Notes: generated from the sequence alone by a model not told the origin. DNA of 34,307 nt from Coprothermobacterota bacterium (GCA_026389425.1 JAPLHW010000060.1:1-34307), one strand, 5' to 3'; positions 1-7,514 are shown, numbered from the stretch's first letter. Translations and numbers: made by a program.

Positions 1-2
1 TT

Positions 3-104
3 TTTAACCTGGCAGACTCCTCAGTGGTAGTGGGGGGGATCTTGCTTGCCTTATCCCTGCTCCTTGTAGAGCGCCGATCGAGCGTCAAGACGACCTCCTT
101 ATAG
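3..104 (+). CDS. lspA: Lipoprotein signal peptidase (LspA), C-terminal fragment
   Basis: Only the last 33 codons are in the window; the gene runs in from the left edge. The frame opens with FNLADS, the conserved stretch of signal peptidase II that carries one of the two catalytic aspartates (the D of NLAD). It continues with the hydrophobic last membrane segment (VVVGGILLALSLLLV) and a short basic tail before TAG at 102-104. The enzyme removes signal peptides from prolipoproteins in the inner membrane. It lies 11 nt upstream of the rluD start; the lspA-rluD pair is a common arrangement. A run of seven G (32-38) lies inside this coding end and is open to sequencing error, but the frame reads through normally. 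Confidence 0.85.
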   Translation, partial: FNLADSSVVVGGILLALSLLLVERRSSVKTTSL

Positions 105-115
105 TCCCGGCGGAA

Positions 116-1006
116 TTGGCCGGGGAACGTTTGGACCGGGCCCTCTCTGTCCTTCTTGGCTTAAGCCGAGGCGAAGCTCAGCGTTGGATCGAGTCCGGCC
201 AGGTTAAGCTGAGCGGCAAAACGACGAAGGCTTCGATGCGCCTTAAGGGAGGCGAGGAACTGATTGCATGGGAACCGACTCGATACCCCTCGCATCTTCA
301 ACCTGAAGCGATCCCGTTGGTGATCCTTTATGAAGATGAGGCACTTCTGGTATTGGAAAAACCGCGTGGCCTGGTCGTCCACCCCAGTGCGGGACATCGT
401 TCGGGTACCCTGGTCAATGCCTTGTTGGCGCATACCCATCTTTCTGGCGGCAGTGCTCCCCAGCGACCGGGCATCGTTCACCGGTTGGACAAAGACACCA
501 GCGGATTGATGTTGGTCGCCAAGACGGATCAAGCTCACGGGCTCTTGGCTGCACAGTTCGCAGAGCGCACCGTGATGAAGACCTACCTGGCTTTGGTTCA
601 CGGCTTGTTACCGGAAGAGGAGGGGCGCATTGAAGTGCCCTTGCGCCACGATGTCGGAAAGCTACGGGTGGAAGTAGCTGCGTCAGGTAAGCGGGCTTCT
701 ACTGAGTTTCGCCTTCTCAAGCGCTACCCCCAGGGGTACTCCTTGCTTGAGTTGCACCCGGAAACCGGCCGTACTCATCAGTTGCGAGTACATCTCGCTT
801 TCATCGGACATCCTGTTGTGGGGGATCCACTCTATGCTTCTGGCAACCCTTGGAAGCTGTCGGGGCAGATGCTTCACGCCTCCCAGCTGCGTTTTCGTCA
901 CCCCTACCGGCTCGAAGAGATGTCCTTTTCCGCACCGTTGCCCGAATACTTCCGAGCCATCCTGGATTCTTTGGAAACAGGTCTTGTTGGCCAGAGTTCA
1001 TGGTAA
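116..1006 (+). CDS. rluD: RluA-family 23S rRNA pseudouridine synthase (RluD-like)
   Basis: The protein has 296 residues. It starts with an S4 RNA-binding domain (about residues 3-50) and continues as an RluA-type pseudouridine synthase. The family signature HRLDKDTSG is at 122-130, with the catalytic aspartate at D125. The C-terminal RTHQLRVHLA motif is also present. It isomerises uridines in large-subunit rRNA (RluD makes those of helix 69); substrate specificity among RluA, C and D types cannot be settled by reading. The only usable start is TTG at 116. The frame is open upstream to position 8 and the peptide just before (VPAEL) looks family-like, but there is no ATG, GTG or TTG there. The start therefore either is TTG116 or uses a non-standard codon. 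Probably translationally coupled to lspA. Confidence 0.88.
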   Translation: MAGERLDRALSVLLGLSRGEAQRWIESGQVKLSGKTTKASMRLKGGEELIAWEPTRYPSHLQPEAIPLVILYEDEALLVLEKPRGLVVHPSAGHRSGTLVNALLAHTHLSGGSAPQRPGIVHRLDKDTSGLMLVAKTDQAHGLLAAQFAERTVMKTYLALVHGLLPEEEGRIEVPLRHDVGKLRVEVAASGKRASTEFRLLKRYPQGYSLLELHPETGRTHQLRVHLAFIGHPVVGDPLYASGNPWKLSGQMLHASQLRFRHPYRLEEMSFSAPLPEYFRAILDSLETGLVGQSSW

Positions 1007-1027
1007 GCTTTCGTGCCAGAGGAGAGA

Positions 1028-1678
1028 ATGAGGACGGAAAAATTGCTGCCGCAGGCTGCTAAATTGAGCCCAACCCTGCCGAATCTGCTGATTGTGCTTT
1101 CCGGCCCTTCCGGGGTGGGAAAAGGAACCTTAGTGCAGCGATATCTAGAAGCTCACCCACGAACATTTCTCTCGACCTCTGCAACCACACGGTTACCGCG
1201 TAGTTGCGAGCAAGACGGGGTGCACTATTGCTTCTTGGAAATCGACCGTTTCCAGGAGATGCGGAAGCGTGGGGAACTGTTGGAATGGGCCGAGGTCTTC
1301 GGTGACCTTTACGGCAGCCCTCGCCGACCGGTGGAGAAGGCGCTAGCGGAAGGCCGCGACGTTATCCTGGAGATCGATGTGCAAGGAGGGCTTAAAGTCC
1401 GTCAGGCGATTCCCGAGGCGGTTCTGCTTTTCGTGCTTCCGCCCACCTTCGAGGAGCTCTCCCGTCGTCTCTGCGCTCGGCGCACCGAAAGCCCGGAGCG
1501 GATCGAGTTTCGCCTGCAGACGGCCCGCCTTGAGCTGCAAGCCCTTCCGCAGTATGATTACCTACTTGTGAACGACCGCCTGGAGGAAGCGGTTGCCGCT
1601 ATTCGCTCGATCGTCGAGGCGGAGCGGCACCGCATCAGCCGGATCGTCCCCAAGCAGGAAGGAGATTGGCTGAAATGA
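1028..1678 (+). CDS. gmk: Guanylate kinase
   Basis: A 216-residue protein that phosphorylates GMP to GDP with ATP in the cytosol. The P-loop GPSGVGKGT is at residues 26-34. It is followed by the GMP-binding stretch with SATTR and the DGVHYCFL segment typical of guanylate kinases. ATG1028 is chosen because GAGGAG ends 5-6 nt upstream; a GTG at 1013 would add five residues but has no better ribosome site. Guanylate kinases usually start two to five residues before the first strand, so the roughly 18-residue N-terminal extension (containing LLPQAAKL) is unusual. It contains a 13-nt match to the dispersed repeat described at 20975 and 23880. The stop overlaps the rpoZ start, as in the common gmk-rpoZ pair. 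Confidence 0.93.
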   Translation: MRTEKLLPQAAKLSPTLPNLLIVLSGPSGVGKGTLVQRYLEAHPRTFLSTSATTRLPRSCEQDGVHYCFLEIDRFQEMRKRGELLEWAEVFGDLYGSPRRPVEKALAEGRDVILEIDVQGGLKVRQAIPEAVLLFVLPPTFEELSRRLCARRTESPERIEFRLQTARLELQALPQYDYLLVNDRLEEAVAAIRSIVEAERHRISRIVPKQEGDWLK

Positions 1679-1863
1679 TGTTCCCACCCTTGGAGCTGCT
1701 ATTGGAGGAGATGAAAGAGAACAAGTATTGTCTGGTCGTGGTTGCCGCCAAGGAAGCTCACCGTCTTTCCAAGCGGCAGTCAGCCCGTGCCGGACATCCG
1801 CTCTCGGCAGCCTTGACATCCATCTACGAAGGAAAGGTGGAGGTACTCGAGCCCGGCGAGTGA
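1675..1863 (+). CDS. rpoZ: RNA polymerase omega subunit
   Basis: A 62-residue protein beginning MMFPPLELLLEEM and containing the omega core (KYCLVVVAAKEAHRL, then the SAALTSIYEGKV segment). Omega helps fold and assemble the beta' subunit. ATG1675 overlaps the gmk stop (ATGA); AAGGAG ends about 10 nt upstream. A TTG at 1666 would add three residues but sits too close to that site. Position directly after gmk is the standard arrangement and supports the call for such a small protein. The next gene, priA, starts at the GTG that overlaps this stop. In Bacillus coaBC lies between them; it is missing here. Confidence 0.9.
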   Translation: MMFPPLELLLEEMKENKYCLVVVAAKEAHRLSKRQSARAGHPLSAALTSIYEGKVEVLEPGE

Positions 1864-3872
1864 CGGAAGGATTATTCCGTTCCCTGATCCTCGTTGAAGT
1901 CCCCCTACCGCCGGGAGAGGGACTTTTTTCGTATACGAGCGAGGAGCCGCTGATTCCTGGAGAACGCGTCACCGTCCCATTGGGCAAGTCGAACCGGGCG
2001 GTGAGCGGGTTGGTCCTCGGGGAGGATCCGTCCACCTTTTCGACCGAGTCGCTGAAGCCAATCCTATGCCGTAGCCGGAAGGTGGCCTTCGATCGAATCC
2101 GGGCACAGTGGTTGCTCTGGCTCTGGTGTCATTATTTATCCGGCTCGCAGGCCATCTGCCGGGCCATTCGGGTGGAGGTGGGAGTGGTGGTTCGCTTGCT
2201 TCTCTCCCCTCTAGAGGTGAGGACTCTGGAGGGGACTTTGGCGACTACTCCAGGTTACAGGCAACTGCTGGATTGGCTGGTGGGGGAGGGGGGGGTGGCC
2301 GACAAGGTAGATTGCCCACAGCCTGGATTATTAAAGAGGGCAGCTTGTCGTGGTTGGCTGCAAGTGGAAGAGCGAACCCTCCTACCGGGTGTTCCTTGTT
2401 CTGCAGGAGAGAGTCGTGAGTTGGTTTGGGCACCTTGGCGCCAACAACTAGACCGCCTCCTCGAGCTGGTGACCTCGGTGAGGAATGCTGGTCATCAATG
2501 TCTGATCCTGGTACCGGAGGTTTCCCTGGCCGAAACCCTAACTTCGCGCTTGCGCGAAGACGGGGTTTCGGCTTACCCCTATCTAGGCGACCGTTCTCCC
2601 CGGGCCCGCGTCCAGGCTGTACGACGCGCTCAAGGAGAGGAGCCTGCCGTTTGGGTGGGTCATCTTCTAGCCCTCTTCCTCCCTTTCCGCCGCTTGGGCG
2701 GGGTTCTCGTGCTGCAGGAGGAAAGCCTCGGCTATCGCCCCCGAGCCCCCCTTCATCTACCCCTCGTCCCAGCGGCAAGCCGCCTGGCAGCCCTTTGCGG
2801 TGCCCGCCTGGCCCTCTTCTCCCGCGCTCCTTCGATGGAATCCTACTTAGAGACGTACCGCGGCCTCTCCCTGTCTTATCAACCGCCCGTCCACTTGGCA
2901 AAGCGCCAGCTGGTCGTTCAGCGCAGTGCCAAGGGGCTCTCCCCAACACTTTTAGCCGGAATCCGAACGACTTCCCGGGTCGGGAAACGCTCGCTGGTCT
3001 ACATTAACCGATTGGGGTACGCTCACATCCTCCTTTGCCGGGAATGTGGAGAGACCTTTTTTTGCCCTCACTGCGCAGTCTCCCTCACGCCGCACAGCCG
3101 TCAGCTGGTTTGCCATTATTGCGGTCACCGGGAGGAGATCCCGGCTCTCTGTCCGACTTGCCGGAGCCCTTCGCTAGAGGCTTGGGGAGCAGGGATCGAA
3201 CGCCTGGAGGAAGTGTTGTTGAAGGAGGTTGAGGGCGGGCTCGTCTTTCGACTGGACGCGCAATCGGAGGAGGGACAGCAGGGGCGGGAAGATCTGCTGG
3301 AGCGTTTTCGCCGCACGCCGGGGGCGATCCTGTTGACCACCAGCCGTCTACGCGGTTCCTCCCTGCCGCCTGTTTCCTTCCTAGCCGTCTTGAACGCCGA
3401 CCAAGCTCTTAACCGGCCGAGCTTTCGCGCTACCGAGCGGGCTTTCCAATTGTTGGCCAACCTGGAACCGCTAGCCCGGGAGCGTTTTTTCCTTCAGGCC
3501 GGCAGCCTTCGCGGCACCGAGCGCCTGCTGCAACCCGGCCCCTCGTTCTATCGCCAGGAGCTGGAAGCTCGCAAACAAGCCGGTTTCCCTCCTCACATCC
3601 GCCTCCTGCGTCTACTCTTTATGGGGAGGGAGGAAGAGAGCGTTTGGAAAGCAGCCCAACTTTTTCGCCAGCACTTGCTAGACGCTCAACTGCCGTTCTC
3701 TCTCACCGGGCCTTTAGCCGCAGCCTATCCGCGCCTGCAAGGACTCTGGCGAGTGGAGTTGCTGGCTCGTTTTGATATCGGGCCATTGCCGGAAGAGGTC
3801 CGGCCACTCCTCGCTTTCCGCTCTCCCCGCGGGGGAGTGCACCTTTCTGTTGAACTTGATCCGGAGGATTGA
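1860..3872 (+). CDS. priA: PriA-type primosomal protein N', helicase motifs degenerate
   Basis: A 670-residue PriA homologue; the frame is open further upstream but GTG1860, overlapping the rpoZ stop, gives the usual N-terminus. PriA reloads the replisome at collapsed forks. The N-terminal DNA-binding region (YTSEEPLIPGERV, about 25-37) and four zinc-binding CxxC pairs (C393/C396, C402/C405, C418/C421, C431/C434) are intact. The ATPase parts are not. Where PriA has GVTGSGKT there is LVWAPWRQ (about 188-195). Where it has DEEH there is LQEES (285-289). The usual VGTRSA reads VGHLLA, and the motif VI AGRAGR region reads EPLARE. The protein therefore probably has no helicase activity, as is known for actinobacterial PriA. 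An eight-G tract (2288-2295) lies inside the gene without breaking the frame. Confidence 0.88.
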   Translation: MTEGLFRSLILVEVPLPPGEGLFSYTSEEPLIPGERVTVPLGKSNRAVSGLVLGEDPSTFSTESLKPILCRSRKVAFDRIRAQWLLWLWCHYLSGSQAICRAIRVEVGVVVRLLLSPLEVRTLEGTLATTPGYRQLLDWLVGEGGVADKVDCPQPGLLKRAACRGWLQVEERTLLPGVPCSAGESRELVWAPWRQQLDRLLELVTSVRNAGHQCLILVPEVSLAETLTSRLREDGVSAYPYLGDRSPRARVQAVRRAQGEEPAVWVGHLLALFLPFRRLGGVLVLQEESLGYRPRAPLHLPLVPAASRLAALCGARLALFSRAPSMESYLETYRGLSLSYQPPVHLAKRQLVVQRSAKGLSPTLLAGIRTTSRVGKRSLVYINRLGYAHILLCRECGETFFCPHCAVSLTPHSRQLVCHYCGHREEIPALCPTCRSPSLEAWGAGIERLEEVLLKEVEGGLVFRLDAQSEEGQQGREDLLERFRRTPGAILLTTSRLRGSSLPPVSFLAVLNADQALNRPSFRATERAFQLLANLEPLARERFFLQAGSLRGTERLLQPGPSFYRQELEARKQAGFPPHIRLLRLLFMGREEESVWKAAQLFRQHLLDAQLPFSLTGPLAAAYPRLQGLWRVELLARFDIGPLPEEVRPLLAFRSPRGGVHLSVELDPED

Positions 3873-3873
3873 T

Positions 3874-4806
3874 ATGCGCATCATCTTTTTCGGCAGCCCG
3901 GTCTTCGCGATTCCAGCGCTGGACGCTCTGGCAGTCTCACCCTACCGGCCTCTGGCCGTCGTCACCAAGCCTGACCAACCACAAGGTCGTGGACTGCGAC
4001 TGCAACCCACGGCAGTTCGCCAACGAGCGGAGTCGCTGGGCCTTCCTGTCCACGCGCCCGTCTCCCTAGCCGACCCTCATTTCCAGAATATCTTGCGGGA
4101 TCTCCAGCCCGACTTCTTCGTGGTAGTGGCTTTCTCCATCTTGCCCAAGTCCCTGCTGGCCATTCCCCGCCGGGGAAGTTGCAACATCCATCCCTCGCTT
4201 TTGCCGGCCTATCGCGGGGCAGCGCCGGTAGAAAGGGCACTTCTAGCGGGCGAGGAGCGCACCGGCGTGTCCCTGATATGGTTACAGGAGAAGGTCGACC
4301 GCGGCCCCTTGATTAGCCAGGAGGAGACCCCCATCGCTCCCTTCGAGACTGCAGGGGAGCTGCACTGGCATCTTAGCCGGCAAGGAGCCGACCTGCTGTT
4401 GCGGACGATACCGTTGGTGGAGGATGGCAGTTGCCCCTCAGTACGGCAGGATGACAGCCTAGCCTCTTGGGCGCCGAAGATCGGCGAAGAGGACTGCCGC
4501 ATCCGCTGGGAGGAGCCCGCCCTGGCCAGCCACAACCGCGTCCGTGCTCTCAACCCATCCCCAGGCGCCTATACCACATGGCCTGGGAAGAGTCGCACGG
4601 TACGCTTGAAAATATGGCGAGCACACCCGCTGGAAGAGCAAGGTCTGAAGCCCGGGGAAATCAGTGTGATCGGGGACCGGCTCGTTATCGGCTGCGGGTC
4701 AGGAGCCCTGGCAGTGGAGTTGCTGCAGCAAGAGGGGAAGAAGCCACTGGAAGCCTCCGCTTTCCTGCGTGGAGCTGGTTTGCACCAGGGGGAGCGCTGG
4801 GGATGA
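3874..4806 (+). CDS. fmt: Methionyl-tRNA formyltransferase
   Basis: A 310-residue enzyme that formylates initiator Met-tRNA using 10-formyl-tetrahydrofolate. The N-terminus MRIIFFGSPVFAIPAL is the Rossmann start of the family. The catalytic region reads NIHPSLLPAYRGAAPV, giving the N and H of the N-H-D triad, and VDRGPLI supplies the aspartate. A C-terminal OB-like domain follows. ATG3874 follows the priA stop by one base and has GGAGGA 5 nt upstream; the longer open frame upstream only overlaps priA. Bacillus has def just before fmt and rsmB after it. Neither is here, so the peptide deformylase of this organism must lie elsewhere. The stop overlaps the rlmN start (ATGA). Confidence 0.94.
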   Translation: MRIIFFGSPVFAIPALDALAVSPYRPLAVVTKPDQPQGRGLRLQPTAVRQRAESLGLPVHAPVSLADPHFQNILRDLQPDFFVVVAFSILPKSLLAIPRRGSCNIHPSLLPAYRGAAPVERALLAGEERTGVSLIWLQEKVDRGPLISQEETPIAPFETAGELHWHLSRQGADLLLRTIPLVEDGSCPSVRQDDSLASWAPKIGEEDCRIRWEEPALASHNRVRALNPSPGAYTTWPGKSRTVRLKIWRAHPLEEQGLKPGEISVIGDRLVIGCGSGALAVELLQQEGKKPLEASAFLRGAGLHQGERWG

Positions 4807-5834
4807 TCTTCCAATTGAGCTACGAGGAGCTGGCCGCCTACTTGGCTTCCCGCGGTGAGGCAGCCTACCGCAGCGAACAGGTCTGGGGTTGGCTCTACCG
4901 TCAATCAGTGTCCTCCTTCGAGGAGATGATCACCCTCTCTCTCCCGCTACGCCGGCATCTGGAGGCTGATCATCCCGGCTCTTTCCCGGAATTGATCGAT
5001 CGCGCCATCTCCCGCGACGGAAGTGAGAAGGTCCTTTGGGCGCTGGCCGACGGCGAACTGGTGGAGTCCGTCCTCTTGCAGACCGAGACCCGGGAGGGGA
5101 GCTGGACCTCCGCCTGTCTTTCCACCCAGGTTGGCTGCCCGATGGGTTGCTCGTTCTGTGCCACCGGGCAGGCCGGCTTTCGCCGCAACCTGACCGCTGG
5201 GGAGATCCTTGCCCAATTGGTCGGCCTGCGAGCAAAGAGCGGGGAGCGAGTCGGGCGGCTCTTACTGATGGGGATGGGTGAACCATTGCTGAACGTCGAT
5301 GCAGTGAAGAAAGCCATTCGACTGGCGCAAGACCCACGTGGTCTGTCCTTGGGAGGCCGCCGCATCACCCTTTCCACCGTTGCGCCGCGGAACCTGGCCC
5401 AGTTCCTGGCATCTGGCCCACATGTGGAGATGGCTCTCTCCCTTCACGCCCCCAACGACCTCCTGCGAGCTTCGCTGATCGAGCATGCGAATTCTTTGTT
5501 ACCCATTCGAACGGCTCTGGAGCTGCTGTATGACTACCGCCGAGAAGCCGGCCGGATGGTGACGGTGGAGTACCTCATGCTAGCGGAGATCAATGATACC
5601 TGGAGCCATGCCAAAGAACTGGCATCGTTGTTGGAGGGAAGTGCTTTTTTCGTCAATTTGCTGCCCTTCAACACCAGTCCCGGTCTACCCTACCGATCTT
5701 CCCCGGCTGAGCGCATCCGCGCTTTCGCTGAGGTTTTGCGTGCTTCCGGACTGACGGTGAAGATCCGCAAGCCCCGCGGAGCGGATATTGGGGGAGCTTG
5801 CGGGCAACTGCGGGGGCAACGGTCCCTCAGCTAG
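4803..5834 (+). CDS. rlmN: Dual-specificity RNA methyltransferase RlmN (radical SAM)
   Basis: A 343-residue radical-SAM enzyme that makes 2-methyladenosine at A2503 of 23S rRNA and, in many bacteria, A37 of some tRNAs. The cluster motif CPMGCSFC is at residues 112-119 (C112, C116, C119). It is followed by ATGQAGF and, further on, MGMGEPLLN and SLHAPND, all typical of RlmN. The C-terminal GACGQL contains the conserved cysteine that forms the protein-RNA intermediate. ATG4803 overlaps the fmt stop. The longer frame upstream is only a shadow of fmt. Last gene of the left operon; a new promoter begins five bases after its stop. Confidence 0.95.
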   Translation: MIFQLSYEELAAYLASRGEAAYRSEQVWGWLYRQSVSSFEEMITLSLPLRRHLEADHPGSFPELIDRAISRDGSEKVLWALADGELVESVLLQTETREGSWTSACLSTQVGCPMGCSFCATGQAGFRRNLTAGEILAQLVGLRAKSGERVGRLLLMGMGEPLLNVDAVKKAIRLAQDPRGLSLGGRRITLSTVAPRNLAQFLASGPHVEMALSLHAPNDLLRASLIEHANSLLPIRTALELLYDYRREAGRMVTVEYLMLAEINDTWSHAKELASLLEGSAFFVNLLPFNTSPGLPYRSSPAERIRAFAEVLRASGLTVKIRKPRGADIGGACGQLRGQRSLS

Positions 5835-5838
5835 GCTC

Positions 5839-5866
5839 TTGTCTTTCGCCCGACTTGGGGTAAGAT
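5839..5866 (+). promoter_or_regulatory. Likely sigma-A promoter of the thiamine operon
   Basis: TTGTCT at 5839-5844 and TAAGAT at 5861-5866 are separated by 16 nt. The predicted transcription start falls near 5872-5874, exactly where the riboswitch begins, which supports the assignment. Confidence 0.6.
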
Positions 5867-5871
5867 AGGAA

Positions 5872-5960
5872 TCGCGACGGGGTGCCGCAAGGCTGAGAAG
5901 GGCACGAACTGCCCTAACCCTTGGAACCTGCTCTGGGTAATGCCAGCGAAGGGAATGAGA
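5872..5960 (+). promoter_or_regulatory. TPP riboswitch (THI element)
   Basis: The conserved TPP aptamer blocks are present in order: GGGGTGCC near 5879, GGCTGAGA at about 5891-5898, ACCCTTGGAACCTG at about 5917-5930, and GGGTAATGCCAGCG followed by AAGGGAA ending near 5955. A short extra hairpin (GGGCACGAACTGCCC) sits in the variable P3a position. It binds thiamine pyrophosphate and lies in front of a transport gene and a TPP-forming kinase gene. An intrinsic terminator immediately follows, so control is most simply by transcription termination when TPP is high. Confidence 0.95.
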
Positions 5961-5972
5961 GAAGCCAGCCAG

Positions 5973-5995
5973 CGCCCCGATCCCGGGGCGTTTTT
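5973..5995 (+). terminator. Riboswitch-linked intrinsic terminator
   Basis: CGCCCCG (5973-5979) pairs with CGGGGCG (5984-5990) around the loop ATCC, followed by TTTTT (5991-5995). It lies between the TPP aptamer and the ribosome binding site AAGGAGGA (about 6002-6009) of the first gene. Confidence 0.9.
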
Positions 5996-6015
5996 GGTCC
6001 TAAGGAGGAACTGAA

Positions 6016-6630
6016 ATGGATCAGATTGGATCGATCGGCTGGATCACCTTGATCGCCTCCCTCTTGGTGGGAGTGGTCTTGCTCCTTTCGCGCCTGCGCG
6101 ACTTCAAGACGCGGGACTGGGCAGAGCTGGGGATGATGCTTGCCCTGGCCTTCGCCCTGAAGTTCTTCTCCTTTCAGTTCTTCGGTTGGTTGCGCATCTG
6201 GCCGAACGGCGGTGCCATCACGCTGGCCTCGATGGTCCCCATCTTCTACCTGGCCTTGCGCCGCGGTTGGGCGGTGGGGGTTTTTGCCGGGATCCTTTTC
6301 GGCCTCTTCGACTTCCTCCTCAACCCCTTCTTTTTCCACCCCGCCCAATTCCTGCTGGATTACCCGCTGGCCTTCGGCGCCCTCGGTCTGGCCGGCCTCT
6401 GGCGGAAGCAGTATATCTTGGGAATCGTCGTGGGGGGCTTGGCTAGATTGACCTGCCATATCCTCTCCGGTGTCATTTTCTTCGCCAGCTATGCCCCGGC
6501 CGGGTGGAATCCCTGGCTTTACTCACTGGCTTACAACGCCAGCTATATGGTGCCGGAGATCCTCATCTCGGTGGTGGTGATGGCACTCATTTGGCCACGC
6601 TTGCGATGGGTCAGCGAAGCCGGGCACTGA
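6016..6630 (+). CDS. thiT: Thiamine ECF transporter substrate-binding subunit ThiT (YuaJ)
   Basis: A very hydrophobic 204-residue protein with about six membrane segments. It contains stretches characteristic of ThiT: GGAITLASMVPIFYLALRRG, the QFLLDYPLAFGALGLAG segment, and NPWLYSLAYNASYMVPE near the C-terminus. ThiT binds thiamine outside the membrane and delivers it with the shared energy-coupling module EcfA/A'/T, which is not in this window. The ribosome site AAGGAGGA lies 6 nt upstream of ATG6016. It is directly controlled by the upstream TPP riboswitch and overlaps the next gene by 25 nt, so uptake and activation of thiamine are co-expressed. Confidence 0.93.
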   Translation: MDQIGSIGWITLIASLLVGVVLLLSRLRDFKTRDWAELGMMLALAFALKFFSFQFFGWLRIWPNGGAITLASMVPIFYLALRRGWAVGVFAGILFGLFDFLLNPFFFHPAQFLLDYPLAFGALGLAGLWRKQYILGIVVGGLARLTCHILSGVIFFASYAPAGWNPWLYSLAYNASYMVPEILISVVVMALIWPRLRWVSEAGH

Positions 6631-7268
6631 TCTTTCTGGCTGGGGAGCGGGTCTCTCCCAGTCGAGTAGCGCCCCTCTTGCCCGGTTCTCTCTGTATCGC
6701 CGTCGATGCGGGGATGGAGGCCCTCTCACAAATGCAGGTCGTCCCGGACGTGTTGCTTGGCGATTTCGACTCCCTGCCGAAGCAGGAACTGGCTACTGCC
6801 ATCGGAATCGTCCCCGAGTTGTGCACCTACTCTTGTGAGAAAGACCAGACCGACAGCGAGCTCGCGGTGGCCTACGCCCTGGAGCACGGCGCATCGGAAG
6901 TCGTCTTGGTGGGGGGGTGGGGGGGGCGGCCTGACCATGCTCTGGCTAATGTTCTTCTTCTTGCCCGACTACAGGAAATGGGAGCCGCTGGTTTTCTGCT
7001 GAACGAGGAGTCACGGATGTTTCTGGTCGGCGCCTCCCTCCACTTGCAGGGAAATCCGGGCCAGATATTCTCCCTGCTCCCGCTGTCCCCTTGTCGCGGG
7101 GTGAGCGTGGAGGGTGGCTATTACCCATTGCGCCAGGCCTGTCTCCGCCCAGGAGAGACTCGTGGCATCTCCAATCGATTCCTGGGGAGCGAGGTGACGG
7201 TGAGAAAAGAAAAAGGATTGCTGGTGGCAATCCTTTTGGATCGAGAGGAGGAGAGAGGCGAGAGCTAA
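6606..7268 (+). CDS. thiN: Thiamine pyrophosphokinase
   Basis: A 220-residue kinase converting thiamine plus ATP to TPP and AMP. Family motifs seen are AVDAGMEAL (32-40), [11 protein letters not shown] (47-57), [11 protein letters not shown] (78-88) and a [10 protein letters not shown] block (106-115). ATG6606 lies inside the end of thiT; longer frames only extend into thiT. A tract of seven G, one T and eight G (6911-6926) encodes part of the GGWGGR motif, an unusually mutable stretch in a catalytic region, although the frame is intact here. In Bacillus thiN also sits next to rpmB, so position agrees. Its stop overlaps the convergent rpmB stop by 4 nt. Confidence 0.93.
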   Translation: MGQRSRALIFLAGERVSPSRVAPLLPGSLCIAVDAGMEALSQMQVVPDVLLGDFDSLPKQELATAIGIVPELCTYSCEKDQTDSELAVAYALEHGASEVVLVGGWGGRPDHALANVLLLARLQEMGAAGFLLNEESRMFLVGASLHLQGNPGQIFSLLPLSPCRGVSVEGGYYPLRQACLRPGETRGISNRFLGSEVTVRKEKGLLVAILLDREEERGES

Positions 7269-7450
7269 ACGGCTTTCACTTTCCCTGCCTTCATGCACTT
7301 GGTGCAGACTCGGATCCTCTGAACCTTGAAGCCGATGACTGTCTTTACCTTTTGCAGGTTGGGATTCCAGACACGTTTAGTGCGCACATGGGAATGGCTG
7401 ACATTGCAACCGCTCGAGGGTCCCTTGCCACACAATTCACACTTAGCCAT
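7265..7450 (-). CDS. rpmB: Ribosomal protein bL28
   Basis: A 61-residue basic protein with the bL28 pattern: [11 protein letters not shown], then [16 protein letters not shown], and [12 protein letters not shown]. It is the zinc-binding (C+) form, with two CxxC pairs (C4/C7 and the later CTKC). An in-frame extension upstream is a shadow of the divergent gene. ATG at 7450 has AAGGAG about 8 nt upstream. It is single-gene and opposite to its neighbours, sandwiched between thiN (convergent, 4-nt overlap) and the Asp23-family gene (divergent), the same company it keeps in Bacillus. No clear hairpin terminator is visible at its end. Confidence 0.95.
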   Translation of the reverse strand: MAKCELCGKGPSSGCNVSHSHVRTKRVWNPNLQKVKTVIGFKVQRIRVCTKCMKAGKVKAV

Positions 7451-7485
7451 CACGATTCTCCTTGCCGGTGAAATTCTGACGGGTA

Positions 7486-7514
7486 AAAGTAACACATCGC
7501 ACCTTGGTTGGCAA
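7486..7514 (-). promoter_or_regulatory. Possible rpmB promoter
   Basis: On the minus strand TTGCCA (7514-7509) and TACTTT (7491-7486) are 17 nt apart. The -10 is poor (three of six matches), so this is tentative. The -35 box lies on the same bases as the -35 of the divergent plus-strand promoter. Confidence 0.3.

Noticed and set aside
1562-2035. 157-codon minus-strand frame over gmk, rpoZ and priA
   Set aside because: Spans three well-supported plus-strand genes in antisense.
2245-2949. 234-codon minus-strand frame opposite priA
   Set aside because: Extremely G/R/P-rich translation typical of an antisense shadow; the plus-strand PriA is clearly the gene.
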